From positions 61,885 to 125,884 of the forward strand of contig JAFZZS010000003.1 in NCBI GenBank assembly GCA_017615655.1: DNA of 64,000 nucleotides, read 5' to 3'. Below, piece after piece: positions 18,754 through 27,029 of the stretch. The translations under genes were made by a program, and so were the position numbers. How positions within the stretch are numbered: position 1 is the first letter of the stretch; every line of letters starts with the position of its first letter. The DNA is from Alphaproteobacteria bacterium. Its GTDB lineage: Bacteria; Pseudomonadota; Alphaproteobacteria; Rs-D84. The notes below the pieces were generated by a model. The model did no database searches. It saw nothing but the letters and a program-made list of their open reading frames with translations, and was not told the DNA's origin.

Positions 18754-19143
18754 CTATTCGTCATCAGATGCGTCATCGTCGGCAACATCTTCCTCGACTA
18801 ATTCAGCCGCATCGACGGGCTCTTCGGTCATTAAACTTTCTTCTAATTCCGCGTCTATTTCACGCAATGCAGGGTCAACACTGTTTACTTCTAGTGTTTC
18901 TTCGGCATTTTCAACCGTAGGTGTTTCCTTGTATGATTGAACAAATTCGTGTCTGATCGCCGGGATATCCAGCTTTCCACTTGCAATTTCACGCAACGCG
19001 GTTACTGTTGCTTTGTCACCGCCACGTTCTACCACCGGGGTTGCGCCACCATTTAAGTCACGAACACGTTGAGATGCCAACATCCCCAGTTCGTATCTGC
19101 TTTCCACAAATGGTAATGTGTCAGAATTAGTTGTGCGTGCCAT
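18754..19143 (-). CDS. rpoZ: RNA polymerase omega subunit
   Basis: 129 aa. MARTTNSDTLPFVESRYELG, then LASQRVRDLNGG, then KATVTALREIASGKLD is the omega fold, which binds the beta-prime subunit and aids assembly. The last 50 residues are a very acidic tail rich in Glu/Asp/Val. I start at ATG 19143 because AAGGA is 6 nt upstream; the 16-residue upstream extension has no family match. Divergent from mtaB and followed by tRNA-Ser. Confidence 0.92.
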   Translation of the reverse strand: MARTTNSDTLPFVESRYELGMLASQRVRDLNGGATPVVERGGDKATVTALREIASGKLDIPAIRHEFVQSYKETPTVENAEETLEVNSVDPALREIDAELEESLMTEEPVDAAELVEEDVADDDASDDE

Positions 19144-19156
19144 ATTAAATCCTTTG

Positions 19157-19184
19157 TTGAAATATCTTTTCGCCCCGCTATAAT
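19157..19184 (+). promoter_or_regulatory. mtaB promoter TTGAAA-N16-TATAAT
   Basis: Strong hexamers lie between divergent rpoZ and mtaB. The -10 box ends 9 nt before ATG 19194 and 18 nt before ATG 19203. Confidence 0.6.
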
Positions 19185-19202
19185 GACGCAAGGATGGTCA
19201 AA

Positions 19203-20435
19203 ATGCAAGAAGAAAATAACAAAAATGATATAAAAACACTATCTTTTGGGTGCAGATTAAACGCACTTGAATGCGAAAAGATAAAAAATATGTTGCAACA
19301 CCGCGGAATTTGTGCGGTTGTCGTTAACACTTGTTCAGTTACCGGCGAAGCGGAACGCCAATGTGGGCAAACGGTTCGCAAGATTGCACGCGAAAATCCA
19401 GGTGCGATTATCTTTGTAACGGGCTGTGGTGCAACAAGGAACCCAGATTTGTTCAATACTATTCCGGGGGTTATTGTTATTCCTAATTCTCGGAAAATGA
19501 ACCCAGATGCATACATTGTACCCGGTGTCACGGATGACATATTGTGTAAATTGAATGTAAAAAATGCAGATTCAGAGATTTCTAAACAATTTATTCAAAT
19601 TCAAAATGGGTGTAATCATGACTGCACCTATTGTATAACTCGTATTTTGCGTGGTCCATCGGTTTCTTTCAAGTATGAAGATATTCTGACAGATGTTCGT
19701 GCCGCTACGGCTGACGGATTTGGCGAGATAATACTTACCGGCGTTGACGCGGCATCATATGTACAAATTCGTGATGGAAAACCGTTTTTATTATCTGATT
19801 TATGCCGCAAAATCTTGGATGATGTCCCTACAGTTCGTCGTTTGCGATTGTCATCGGTTGATCCGGCCGTCCCGGCAATTCGTGATATCATTCAAATGAT
19901 GAAACAGGACAAACGTTTTATGCCACATCTGCACCTTTCTATGCAATCAGGATCTGACACAATATTAAAAGCGATGCGACGCAGACATACCGCGGACACT
20001 GTGCGTAATCTTGTACACATTGCCGCAGGTGATATTAGTTTTAGTTGGGATATAATTTGCGGTTTTCCCGGTGAAACAGATGAATTTTTCCAAGAAACCT
20101 TAAATCTTGTCCAGGAATTAAAACCAATTAAAATTCATGCGTTCCCCTATTCTGTTCGCCCTGGGACAGTCGCCGCAGAAATGCCAAATCAAATTAACCA
20201 CAACGTATCAAAACAACGGGTTAAAATTATAACTGAATTAGCCACAAAAAATATGCTTAATTTTATGAATACACAAATTGGCAAAACTGTGCAAGTTTTA
20301 GTAGAAACAAACAATAACGCCAGAACACCGGATGATATTCCTGTACATATTTTGGGCGATACTATCCAAGAGCGAACTATTTGTGATGTAAAAATTACCG
20401 GTATGTCCGGTGATTGTTTTATTGCTAAAATATAG
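19203..20435 (+). CDS. mtaB: Methylthiotransferase for t6A37 in tRNA (MtaB type)
   Basis: 410 aa radical-SAM enzyme converting t6A37 to ms2t6A37, downstream of the TsaD/TsaB pathway also present here. The N-terminal UPF0004 domain has cysteines in SFGCRLNALE, VVNTCSVTG and VTGCGATR for one cluster. The radical-SAM motif CNHDCTYC follows QNGC. A C-terminal TRAM-like part ends with FIAKI. The first residues match MtaB rather than MiaB. Two starts are possible: ATG 19203, with AAGGA 8 nt upstream, or ATG 19194 on a near-leaderless transcript. Confidence 0.92.
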   Translation: MQEENNKNDIKTLSFGCRLNALECEKIKNMLQHRGICAVVVNTCSVTGEAERQCGQTVRKIARENPGAIIFVTGCGATRNPDLFNTIPGVIVIPNSRKMNPDAYIVPGVTDDILCKLNVKNADSEISKQFIQIQNGCNHDCTYCITRILRGPSVSFKYEDILTDVRAATADGFGEIILTGVDAASYVQIRDGKPFLLSDLCRKILDDVPTVRRLRLSSVDPAVPAIRDIIQMMKQDKRFMPHLHLSMQSGSDTILKAMRRRHTADTVRNLVHIAAGDISFSWDIICGFPGETDEFFQETLNLVQELKPIKIHAFPYSVRPGTVAAEMPNQINHNVSKQRVKIITELATKNMLNFMNTQIGKTVQVLVETNNNARTPDDIPVHILGDTIQERTICDVKITGMSGDCFIAKI

Positions 20436-20471
20436 TCTGACCAAGCCATTAAAAAATATTTAAAAAATCTG

Positions 20472-20500
20472 TTGGCATTGGCGATTGTTACTGTTATTAT
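20472..20500 (+). promoter_or_regulatory. dacA promoter TTGGCA-N17-TATTAT, 7 nt before the start codon
   Basis: The spacing is ideal. The predicted transcription start coincides with the ATG at 20508, and no ribosome site is visible. Confidence 0.55.
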
Positions 20501-20507
20501 TCAACTC

Positions 20508-21683
20508 ATGAAAAGGATAATTTTTGCTTTTGTATTAATAATTATGTCTGTTCCGGCATTTGCCGAATTCAAGACCAATGCAAAATCTGCTTTTTTGATT
20601 GATTATGATTCCGGTACGGAAATCGTTTCTAAAGAGGCAGATACACTGATGCCGCCATCATCAATGCTAAAACTTATGACACTAGCGGTGCTGTTTGATG
20701 AAATCAAGGCAGGGAACATTAAATTGGATGATCGTATACCCGTTAGCAAAAATGCCGACTATAATAATCCGCTGTGGTACCCAGCAAGCAAGATTTGCCT
20801 TGTTACTGGGCAAGAAATTACTGTGCGTGATGCGATTCTGGGGTTGATTGTGTTATCAGGCGGTGATGCATCTGTGGTTGTGGCGGAAAAAATTGCTGGC
20901 ACTGAAAATGATTTTACCGCCGTAATGACACGCAAGGCACGTGAAATTGGTATGCCCATGTCTACGTTTGGAAATGCCAGTGGCCTGCCAAATGAAACAA
21001 ATATGATGACAAGTCGTGAACTGGCAACACTTGCGTATCATCTAATTTCTGATTACCCGGATTTATATCCAATGTTTGCAACAAGACGCTTTGAATTTAA
21101 CGAATATAAAACAGATTGGTGTCGCGATTGGGGACGGACACACACCGTAAATTATAATAAATTGCTATTTATTATGCCGGGGGCAGACGGTCTTAAGACC
21201 GGACATACCGACAAAGGCGGATATGGTATGGTTGCAAGCGCGGTTCTTGGTGGACGACGCCTGGTTGGTGTTATAAATGGTTTCAAGGGCAAAGGTCATG
21301 ATGCATTGGCTGCCGAGATGAAAAAACTGTTGATGCATGGATTCACAACGACAACTTCGCGTGTATTTTATCACGCGGGTGACGAGGTCACAGCAGTACC
21401 GGTTTGGTACGGTCGCCATGATACTGTCATGGCTACGGTTGAAAAGACATTTGCCATCACTGTTGATAAAGATACCGGTATTACTGGTGTGCGGGTTCTG
21501 GCCCGATATAATGACCCAGTCGCAGCACCTGTTAATGTTGGTGACGTCATCGGCGAGATAATTGCCGAACAAAATGGACGCGTGATTGCGCGGGCCAATT
21601 TAGTCGCACGTGAACATGTTGGTAAAATACAATTATTTGCACGTGTCTGGAAAAACATTATGGTTATGATATTCGGAAAATAA
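20508..21683 (+). CDS. dacA: D-alanyl-D-alanine carboxypeptidase (PBP5/DacA family)
   Basis: 391 aa. The signal peptide MKRIIFAFVLIIMSVPAFA precedes a peptidase S11 domain that trims the terminal D-Ala of peptidoglycan stem peptides. Catalytic motifs: S-x-x-K in PPSSMLKLM, the SGG equivalent of S-x-N in VLSGGDASVV, and K-T-G in GLKTGHTDKGG. A PBP5 C-terminal domain and an amphipathic end (LFARVWKNIMVMIFGK) for membrane binding follow. The upstream in-frame TTG at 20472 lies in the -35 box, which supports ATG 20508. holB follows 2 nt later. Confidence 0.95.
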   Translation: MKRIIFAFVLIIMSVPAFAEFKTNAKSAFLIDYDSGTEIVSKEADTLMPPSSMLKLMTLAVLFDEIKAGNIKLDDRIPVSKNADYNNPLWYPASKICLVTGQEITVRDAILGLIVLSGGDASVVVAEKIAGTENDFTAVMTRKAREIGMPMSTFGNASGLPNETNMMTSRELATLAYHLISDYPDLYPMFATRRFEFNEYKTDWCRDWGRTHTVNYNKLLFIMPGADGLKTGHTDKGGYGMVASAVLGGRRLVGVINGFKGKGHDALAAEMKKLLMHGFTTTTSRVFYHAGDEVTAVPVWYGRHDTVMATVEKTFAITVDKDTGITGVRVLARYNDPVAAPVNVGDVIGEIIAEQNGRVIARANLVAREHVGKIQLFARVWKNIMVMIFGK

Positions 21684-21685
21684 CA

Positions 21686-22585
21686 ATGGCAAAAAAAGCT
21701 AGCAACCTTTACGAATTCCCACATCCAATGGATAACGATGTTTTAATCGGTCATGATTCAACGTTGCATGCATTCATGGATGCATGGAACAATCGCGCCC
21801 AATATCCATTGCATCCGGTTTGGATGTTAACAGGTCCACGTGGTATTGGCAAAGCGACACTAGCATACAAAATTGCCAAGATGGTCTATGGCAATGTTGG
21901 TGATTTTTTTATCATAGATATGGATCGTAACATTGATAAAGACGGCAAAATTAAATCTGACGGAAAATCTATTTCGGTATATACTGTTCGTGCCACAATT
22001 GATAAAATGCAAATGTCGTCTATGTCGGGCGAATGGCGTGTTATTTTAATTGATTCGGTTGATCAATTAACTGTGGCGGCGGCTAATGCTATATTAAAAC
22101 TGCTAGAAGAACCGCCCGCCAAAACATTGTTTCTGTTAGTAACACATCAGTTATCCAACGTATTACCAACTGTGCGATCACGCGCACGCGTTGAAAAAAT
22201 GCATCCACTTAGCATATCTGATTTAAGACGCTTGTGTGCATTGTTCATGCCAGATTGTGTAATTGATGATGAAACTTTGCGCCTTGCAAATGGTTCTTTT
22301 GGGCGAATCGCGAATCTAAAACAATCTGGTGGTGATGTAATTTATGATAACCTTATTAAATTGGTTCAAAATAAACGTTCTACTGCTGCGGATGCAATGA
22401 ACCTGGCACGGCAAATTGCCCCATTCCCAGAGTTGTATGAAATTCTTTTAGATGCGATTGCGCACTTTGGCTTGGCGGAACTATACCCGGTTGCTACATC
22501 CACAATACATGACATTACGCGCGTCAATTTGGAACCGGAAATTGCGATATTCAAAGTTATACAAGAGATAAAAAAATGCTTATAG
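21686..22585 (+). CDS. holB: DNA polymerase III delta-prime subunit
   Basis: 299 aa clamp-loader subunit. The AAA+ fold shows WMLTGPRGIGKATLAYKIA as the degenerate Walker A, VILIDSVDQLTVAAANAILK as the Walker B/sensor region and KLLEEPPAKTLFLLVTH typical of delta-prime. SRARVEKMHPLS follows in the SRC position. The C-terminal domain is helical. It lies between dacA and tatD, overlapping tatD by 10 nt; holB-tatD linkage is common. Confidence 0.92.
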   Translation: MAKKASNLYEFPHPMDNDVLIGHDSTLHAFMDAWNNRAQYPLHPVWMLTGPRGIGKATLAYKIAKMVYGNVGDFFIIDMDRNIDKDGKIKSDGKSISVYTVRATIDKMQMSSMSGEWRVILIDSVDQLTVAAANAILKLLEEPPAKTLFLLVTHQLSNVLPTVRSRARVEKMHPLSISDLRRLCALFMPDCVIDDETLRLANGSFGRIANLKQSGGDVIYDNLIKLVQNKRSTAADAMNLARQIAPFPELYEILLDAIAHFGLAELYPVATSTIHDITRVNLEPEIAIFKVIQEIKKCL

Positions 22586-23343
22586 ATACCCACTGTCATT
22601 TAACGTATGAAATAGACAAGGACGCGGGAATTAGTGGTATTATCACACGCGCAAAGAACGCCGGCGTTGGTATTATAATATGCCCAACCGCCGACCCCGA
22701 AGATATACCAGATGCCATAAAAATTGCCGAAACTTACGAGAATGTATTTGCAACAATTGGTATTCATCCTGAACACGCAGATTGTAACGCCGCAGATTTT
22801 ATTAATGACAAGATACTTTCACATCCGCGGGTCTTGGGTGTTGGTGAAATTGGTCTTGATTACCACGGTGATGATATAAAACCCCACGCAATGCAAATTG
22901 AACTTTTTGAACGCCAATTAGATATGGCAACCAAGCATGGATTGCCGGTTGCAATTCATACACGTGATGCTGAATCTGATACCACAGAAATATTGGCAAA
23001 ATATCCAAATGTTAATGGGGTTATGCACTGCTTTACATCCAGTTATGATTTAGCAAAAAAAATGCTGGATCGTGGATTCTTTTTTTCCGCCAGTGGAATA
23101 TTAACATTTAAAAACGCCACCGATATTCGTGAAACATTTGCAAAAATACCATTGGACAGATTGGTTGTTGAAACCGACAGTCCGTATTGTGCCCCCGTAC
23201 CATATCGTGGCAAAGCGTGTGAACCTGCATTTGTTGTAGAAACCGCAAAAATGTTGGCAGAAATAAAAAATATACCATTTGAAAAATTGTCTGATATAAT
23301 GGTAGAGAACGTAAAAAAACTCTATCCAAAGATAAAGATTTAA
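22576..23343 (+). CDS. tatD: TatD-family metal-dependent hydrolase
   Basis: 255 aa TIM-barrel deoxyribonuclease/hydrolase. Metal ligands: LIDTHCHL (His-x-His), GVGEIGLDYHGD (Glu), PVAIHTRDAE (His), GVMHCFTSS (His) and VVETDSPYCAP (Asp). Its start overlaps the end of holB, so translation is coupled. smpB follows 1 nt after the stop. Confidence 0.95.
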   Translation: MLIDTHCHLTYEIDKDAGISGIITRAKNAGVGIIICPTADPEDIPDAIKIAETYENVFATIGIHPEHADCNAADFINDKILSHPRVLGVGEIGLDYHGDDIKPHAMQIELFERQLDMATKHGLPVAIHTRDAESDTTEILAKYPNVNGVMHCFTSSYDLAKKMLDRGFFFSASGILTFKNATDIRETFAKIPLDRLVVETDSPYCAPVPYRGKACEPAFVVETAKMLAEIKNIPFEKLSDIMVENVKKLYPKIKI

Positions 23344-23344
23344 A

Positions 23345-23812
23345 ATGCCAAGGCAAATGATAAAGTTCGGTGCAGTGTCTGAAAACCGCAAAGCGCGGTT
23401 CAGTTATACTATTGAAGACACCATCGAAGCCGGAATATCATTGACTGGTGCCGAAATTAAATCTGTGCGGTATGGATTGGTTACAATTGTTGATGGTTTT
23501 GTACAAAAACGTGGCGGTGATTTGTTTCTGGCGGGTATTGAAATTCAAAAATTACCCACGGCGGCGCGCTATATCAACTTTGATGAACGCCGACCACGCC
23601 AGTTGTTACTGCACAGGGCGCAAATAAACCGATTGATTGGAAAATTAACCGAGAAAGGCGCGACCATATTTCCATTAAAACTTTATTTTAATAATCGTGG
23701 CAAATTGAAAGTGTTGCTTGGGATTGGATATGGCAAGAATCGTGCAGATAAACGCGAAACCATAAAACGTCGCGAATGGGAAAAGTCAAAGGCCCGTTTA
23801 CTTAAGGGCTAA
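23345..23812 (+). CDS. smpB: SsrA-binding protein SmpB
   Basis: 155 aa partner of tmRNA in rescuing stalled ribosomes; the tmRNA gene lies at 34.7 kb. Family blocks are ENRKARFSYTIEDTIEAGI, LTGAEIKSVRYG and the basic tail GKNRADKRETIKRREWEK. Length is standard. It ends the dacA-holB-tatD-smpB run. Confidence 0.97.
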   Translation: MPRQMIKFGAVSENRKARFSYTIEDTIEAGISLTGAEIKSVRYGLVTIVDGFVQKRGGDLFLAGIEIQKLPTAARYINFDERRPRQLLLHRAQINRLIGKLTEKGATIFPLKLYFNNRGKLKVLLGIGYGKNRADKRETIKRREWEKSKARLLKG

Positions 23813-23911
23813 GGGTAAAAATCCTATATTTTCTAGATATTTAATAAGAAATCTGTCTTGGGGAAATTGAACACATGCTGTGTTATGATTGTCTCAACGA
23901 TGGAGGTCAAA

Positions 23912-24661
23912 ATGAACGATTTTTTACACGAATGCGATTGCAATGAATGTACGCGAATCCCATTGATTGGCGAAATGGCACCAGAATTTGGCGCAAATAC
24001 AACTAATGGGTATATACACTTTCCACATGATTACCGTGGCAAATGGGTTATATTATTTTCTCACCCGGGAGACTTTACCCCGGTATGCACCACAGAATTT
24101 ATAACATTTCAATCTATGCTGGACGAATTTCATGCATTGAATACAGAACTTATTGGGTTGTCTGTTGATTCAAATTCATCGCATATTGCATGGATTCAGA
24201 CAATAAAAAACGATATAAATTTCCAAGGATGGAAAAATGTTGATATTACATTTCCAATAATTGCCGATACTGCGGGTGTTATTGCACATTTATACGGTAT
24301 GATTCACGATGCCACTGGTAATACCGACACTGTGCGCGCGGTATTTATCATTGATCCACGTGGAATTATCAGGACAATACTTTATTACCCAAAGGCTATC
24401 GGACGTAATATTACCGAAATTAAACGCATTCTTGTTGCATTACAAACATCTGATGCATTTCATGTTGCAACGCCTGCGGAATGGGTTCCTGGCGAAGATG
24501 TCGTTATTCCGGCACCAAATACGGCATCTGGGGCACTATTGCACGCCAAGGGGCGTAATTGGTTTTTGCGTTTCAAATCCATAAGTCCCGAAATGATTTT
24601 AAATAAAATAACCAACCGAAAAATGATTGGTCATGAAAAAAAGAAAACCAAAAAGAAATAG
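23912..24661 (+). CDS. Peroxiredoxin, 1-Cys Prx6-like
   Basis: 249 aa thiol peroxidase. The peroxidatic site is HPGDFTPVCTTEF. The long C-terminal part with ATPAEWVPGEDVVIPAP is typical of the Prx6/AhpC-TSA C-terminal domain. The N-terminus carries an extra CDCNEC cluster and the end a Lys-rich tail, both unusual. GGAGG lies 6 nt before ATG 23912; the upstream extension has no family match. Confidence 0.9.
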   Translation: MNDFLHECDCNECTRIPLIGEMAPEFGANTTNGYIHFPHDYRGKWVILFSHPGDFTPVCTTEFITFQSMLDEFHALNTELIGLSVDSNSSHIAWIQTIKNDINFQGWKNVDITFPIIADTAGVIAHLYGMIHDATGNTDTVRAVFIIDPRGIIRTILYYPKAIGRNITEIKRILVALQTSDAFHVATPAEWVPGEDVVIPAPNTASGALLHAKGRNWFLRFKSISPEMILNKITNRKMIGHEKKKTKKK

Positions 24662-24689
24662 TACCGACAATCAGTCTAATCGGTTAATA

Positions 24690-24717
24690 AAAACGGTTGC
24701 ATCTGCAACCGTTTTTT
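24690..24717. terminator. Bidirectional terminator
   Basis: AAAACGGTTGC pairs with GCAACCGTTTT around ATCT, with T runs on both strands, between convergent genes. Confidence 0.8.
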
Positions 24718-25243
24718 AACTTGCAGTTCCACAGTACCCCTCTGCCTCGCACATTCCCTGATGACAACCTACACAATATCCACTGCAGCATGCAGAATCA
24801 CCCATACAGGTTGCTCCGTTAGGCTGACACATAGGTTGTTCCCCATATACATCTTGATCTGCTACTGTCCATAATGTGCAACTGGGACTGTCCGCACAGG
24901 TCAATTTTGATGTTGTAACCGTTGGTAAGTTATTTTGAACACCGTTCAATCCATCAGTTAAAGCCGCCGCTGTAACAAGTTTATCTGCATCAGTTGATGA
25001 ATCATAATCATCGGACCCATCATATATTCCACGTTCACCAATTGTTCCCGCGGTATCGGTATATGTAACAACTGTGTCACCTGGTGTTGATGCATTTGTA
25101 CCGGTTGCTGGAATTTTTTCCTGGCGTGTGCCAATTTGTGTATCAACATAGTTCTTGGATGTTACAGTTTTATCATTATCTGCGTTCACTATTGTTGTTC
25201 CGACAATAACCGCAAGTATTGATGTTAGTAATATCTTTTTCAT
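24716..25243 (-). CDS. Secreted protein with Cys-rich C-terminus
   Basis: 175 aa, family not recognised. The signal peptide MKKILLTSILAVIVGTTIVNA is followed by a low-complexity Thr/Asp/Gly segment with KNYVDTQIGTRQEKIPATG. The last 60 residues hold about ten cysteines (CMGDSACCSGYCVGCHQGMC), resembling a disulfide-stabilised knot. It is likely exposed at the surface or in the periplasm. AAGGGGG precedes the ATG. Confidence 0.7.
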   Translation of the reverse strand: MKKILLTSILAVIVGTTIVNADNDKTVTSKNYVDTQIGTRQEKIPATGTNASTPGDTVVTYTDTAGTIGERGIYDGSDDYDSSTDADKLVTAAALTDGLNGVQNNLPTVTTSKLTCADSPSCTLWTVADQDVYGEQPMCQPNGATCMGDSACCSGYCVGCHQGMCEAEGYCGTAS

Positions 25244-25423
25244 GGAAATTTTCCCCCTTCGTTTGTTCATAAGAATTATATCAAACAAGCGGGCGGAAAT
25301 CAAGGGCAAAAAAAAAAAAAAACAGTAGTATCAATCAGATATTCAACATTATTTATCGCATACGAATCGTTATTTTACAAAAAAGCACCCTGACATACGC
25401 CCCAGGATGGTTGGTATAGGGTA

Positions 25424-25774
25424 TTAAAACTTTAATGGCCAATCACGAATGTCATCTGGCATAGATTCAGATCCCGGGCGCCACTGGAACTGTGACATTA
25501 TAACCTTTTTATCCTTGGTGAATTTTACACCTTCGGCTTTTAATGCTTTATAGGCCAGGTCAAAAAATGTTCCACTGCACAACGTTCCATCTTTGAACAC
25601 GACACGATGCCACGGCAAATGCCAACTAGCCTTGTTATTCGATGCATAACCAACAAATCGTGCCATTTTCGGCCGACCAATTATTTGGGCAATTTGCCCA
25701 AACGTCGCCACCCGCCCAGGTGGTATTTGGGCAACAACGTCATAAACCTGATCATAAAAACCTTTTTGTGACAT
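25424..25774 (-). CDS. Alkyltransferase-like protein (ATL) of the MGMT family
   Basis: 116 aa. The MGMT C-terminal fold is visible: YDVVAQIPPGRVATFGQIA, then VGYASNNK, then LPWHRVV. The active-site motif PCHR is PWHR here, with Trp in place of the alkyl-acceptor Cys (codon 25610-25612). In the family this defines ATL proteins, which bind O6-alkylguanine and hand it to nucleotide excision repair instead of repairing it directly. ATG 25774 has AAGG 8 nt upstream. Confidence 0.88.
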   Translation of the reverse strand: MSQKGFYDQVYDVVAQIPPGRVATFGQIAQIIGRPKMARFVGYASNNKASWHLPWHRVVFKDGTLCSGTFFDLAYKALKAEGVKFTKDKKVIMSQFQWRPGSESMPDDIRDWPLKF

Positions 25775-25807
25775 TGGTTTCATCCTTTGGCAATGCATAT
25801 CAATCTA

Positions 25808-26602
25808 TTAACGCCCTAACCCGCGCAATCCCATATTCAAAAAATTCATATTCTGCACGCGATTTTGATTTATTGTCTGCATGACTAACATTGCTTCGAT
25901 ATACTGCTTATATTCTTGGCGTTTTGTATTGGCGTTTAATTCCAGCGGATTATTCTTGTAAAGTTCACTGTTTTCCTTGGCATTAACATAGAACATAACA
26001 GACTTTTCACGGACATCTTTATCCAACGGGCTAAGTTCTGGGATAAACATATCTATGACATGCGTCAGTTCATGCCGCAAATCCGCCAAAAATTCCGCAG
26101 GCGATTGTTTGTAAACCGGGTGGTTTATATTTATGCATAAATCTTTGTTGTTCGAAACGTACATCATAGAAGTACCATCTGCCTTGTCATTGGGCATCGG
26201 CTTTATCGATATTGTCGGTATTTCCGGCATATTCGCATCAACCCCTTTGGACGATGCTTCGTTGGTTTTAAAGGATTCGCCCGCGTCTTGTTCATAAAAT
26301 GGAACACGATGTCCGGCAATATCAGATTTAATATTTTGCAGGAATATCCGCACAATATCTGACGCCAATTTTAATTTTTCTGAATCTGATTTTTGTTCCC
26401 AGTTTTTAAAGCGCCCTGCTATTTCTTTATCGTTGCAGGTATTAATAAACTGATCTGTCATATAGTCTGAAAACTTTTCACACTTTGCACGATTTATATC
26501 ACCCGCAACATCTGCAATTTGTTCTTGTCTAAATGCCTTCCATTTTTCTGGTGATTCAAGGGATCTGTATAATTTTTCAAAATTTATTTTCTTTTGTGTC
26601 AT
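25808..26602 (-). CDS. Hypothetical protein with an HExxH motif
   Basis: 264 aa, no signal peptide. LRHELTHVIDMFIPEL contains a zinc-protease-like HExxH. A downstream Glu (NPLELNANTKRQEY) could be the third ligand of a gluzincin-type site, but the family is not recognised. The N-terminal 120 residues are helical and charged. AAGGAGG lies 6 nt before ATG 26602. It could be a small metallopeptidase or a Zn-binding structural protein. Confidence 0.72.
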   Translation of the reverse strand: MTQKKINFEKLYRSLESPEKWKAFRQEQIADVAGDINRAKCEKFSDYMTDQFINTCNDKEIAGRFKNWEQKSDSEKLKLASDIVRIFLQNIKSDIAGHRVPFYEQDAGESFKTNEASSKGVDANMPEIPTISIKPMPNDKADGTSMMYVSNNKDLCININHPVYKQSPAEFLADLRHELTHVIDMFIPELSPLDKDVREKSVMFYVNAKENSELYKNNPLELNANTKRQEYKQYIEAMLVMQTINQNRVQNMNFLNMGLRGLGR

Positions 26603-26693
26603 GGCGGCCTCCTTTGATTTGACGGGTTCCCCCACACATTGATATATAGGTAAAAAAATGTGGTCGTCAAGTATCACAGAGAGCTGTATTCCA

Positions 26694-26750
26694 CAAACAA
26701 AATCGTCCCATTTGGGACGCTTTTATTTGAATGGCGGAGATAGGGGGATT
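26694..26750. repeat. 57-bp direct repeat, copy 1
   Basis: Identical to 26858-26914 (offset 164). It contains the tRNA-Ser terminator hairpin and the 3' end of a tRNA-Ser. Confidence 0.9.
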
Positions 26751-26854
26751 GTAATTCCCACTCAATTTCTTTCGTGGGCCCCTTTCACTGCGCTACGCTT
26801 GTTCCGAACCCTTGCAACTGCGTTGCGGATGCTTCTCAACCGACCATATCTTCC
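26732..26854 (-). pseudogene. Degenerate tRNA-Ser copy
   Basis: On the reverse strand a GGAAGATATGG 5' end and an intact CCCCCTATCTCCGCCA 3' end match the neighbouring tRNA-Ser(CGA). The middle is unrelated sequence, the T-loop is ATTACAA instead of TTCGAAT, and the length is about 123 nt. It cannot fold as a tRNA. It arose with the 57-bp duplication and looks like the remains of a tandem copy or of an insertion at the tRNA 3' end. Confidence 0.65.
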
Positions 26855-26857
26855 GTT

Positions 26858-26914
26858 CAAACAAAATCGTCCCATTTGGGACGCTTTTATTTGAATGGCG
26901 GAGATAGGGGGATT
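26858..26914. repeat. 57-bp direct repeat, copy 2
   Basis: Identical to 26694-26750; this copy overlaps the functional tRNA-Ser(CGA) 3' end. Confidence 0.9.
26868..26883 (-). terminator. tRNA-Ser(CGA) terminator
   Basis: The hairpin CGTCCCA / TGGGACG with a 2-nt loop is followed on the reverse strand by a T-rich tract. Confidence 0.65.
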
Positions 26915-26986
26915 CGAACCCTCGATACAGTTTCCTGTATACACGATTTCGAGTCGTGCGCATTCAACCAGCTCTGCCATATCTCC
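26896..26986 (-). tRNA. tRNA-Ser(CGA)
   Basis: 91 nt with encoded CCA. GGAGATA/TATCTCC acceptor, anticodon loop CTCGAAA between CACGA and TCGTG, a long variable arm, and a T-arm with GGTTCGAATCC. Confidence 0.96.
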
Positions 26987-26995
26987 GGTGGAGGC

Positions 26996-27024
26996 ATTAT
27001 AAATAACACATCTGCTTTTTGCAA
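26996..27024 (-). promoter_or_regulatory. tRNA-Ser(CGA) promoter TTGCAA-N17-TATAAT
   Basis: Consensus spacing, with the -10 box ending 9 nt before the tRNA 5' end. It lies just inside the downstream flank of amiC. Confidence 0.65.
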
Positions 27025-27029
27025 GGGCT

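Noticed and set aside
25307..25322. Run of about 14 A as a functional element
   Set aside because: A homopolymer in an AT-rich gap without other signals; slippage or chance is enough.
26658..26894. Open frame of 78 codons across the tRNA-Ser repeat
   Set aside because: It reads through a terminator hairpin and antisense to tRNA sequence, has no ribosome site and no protein-like composition.
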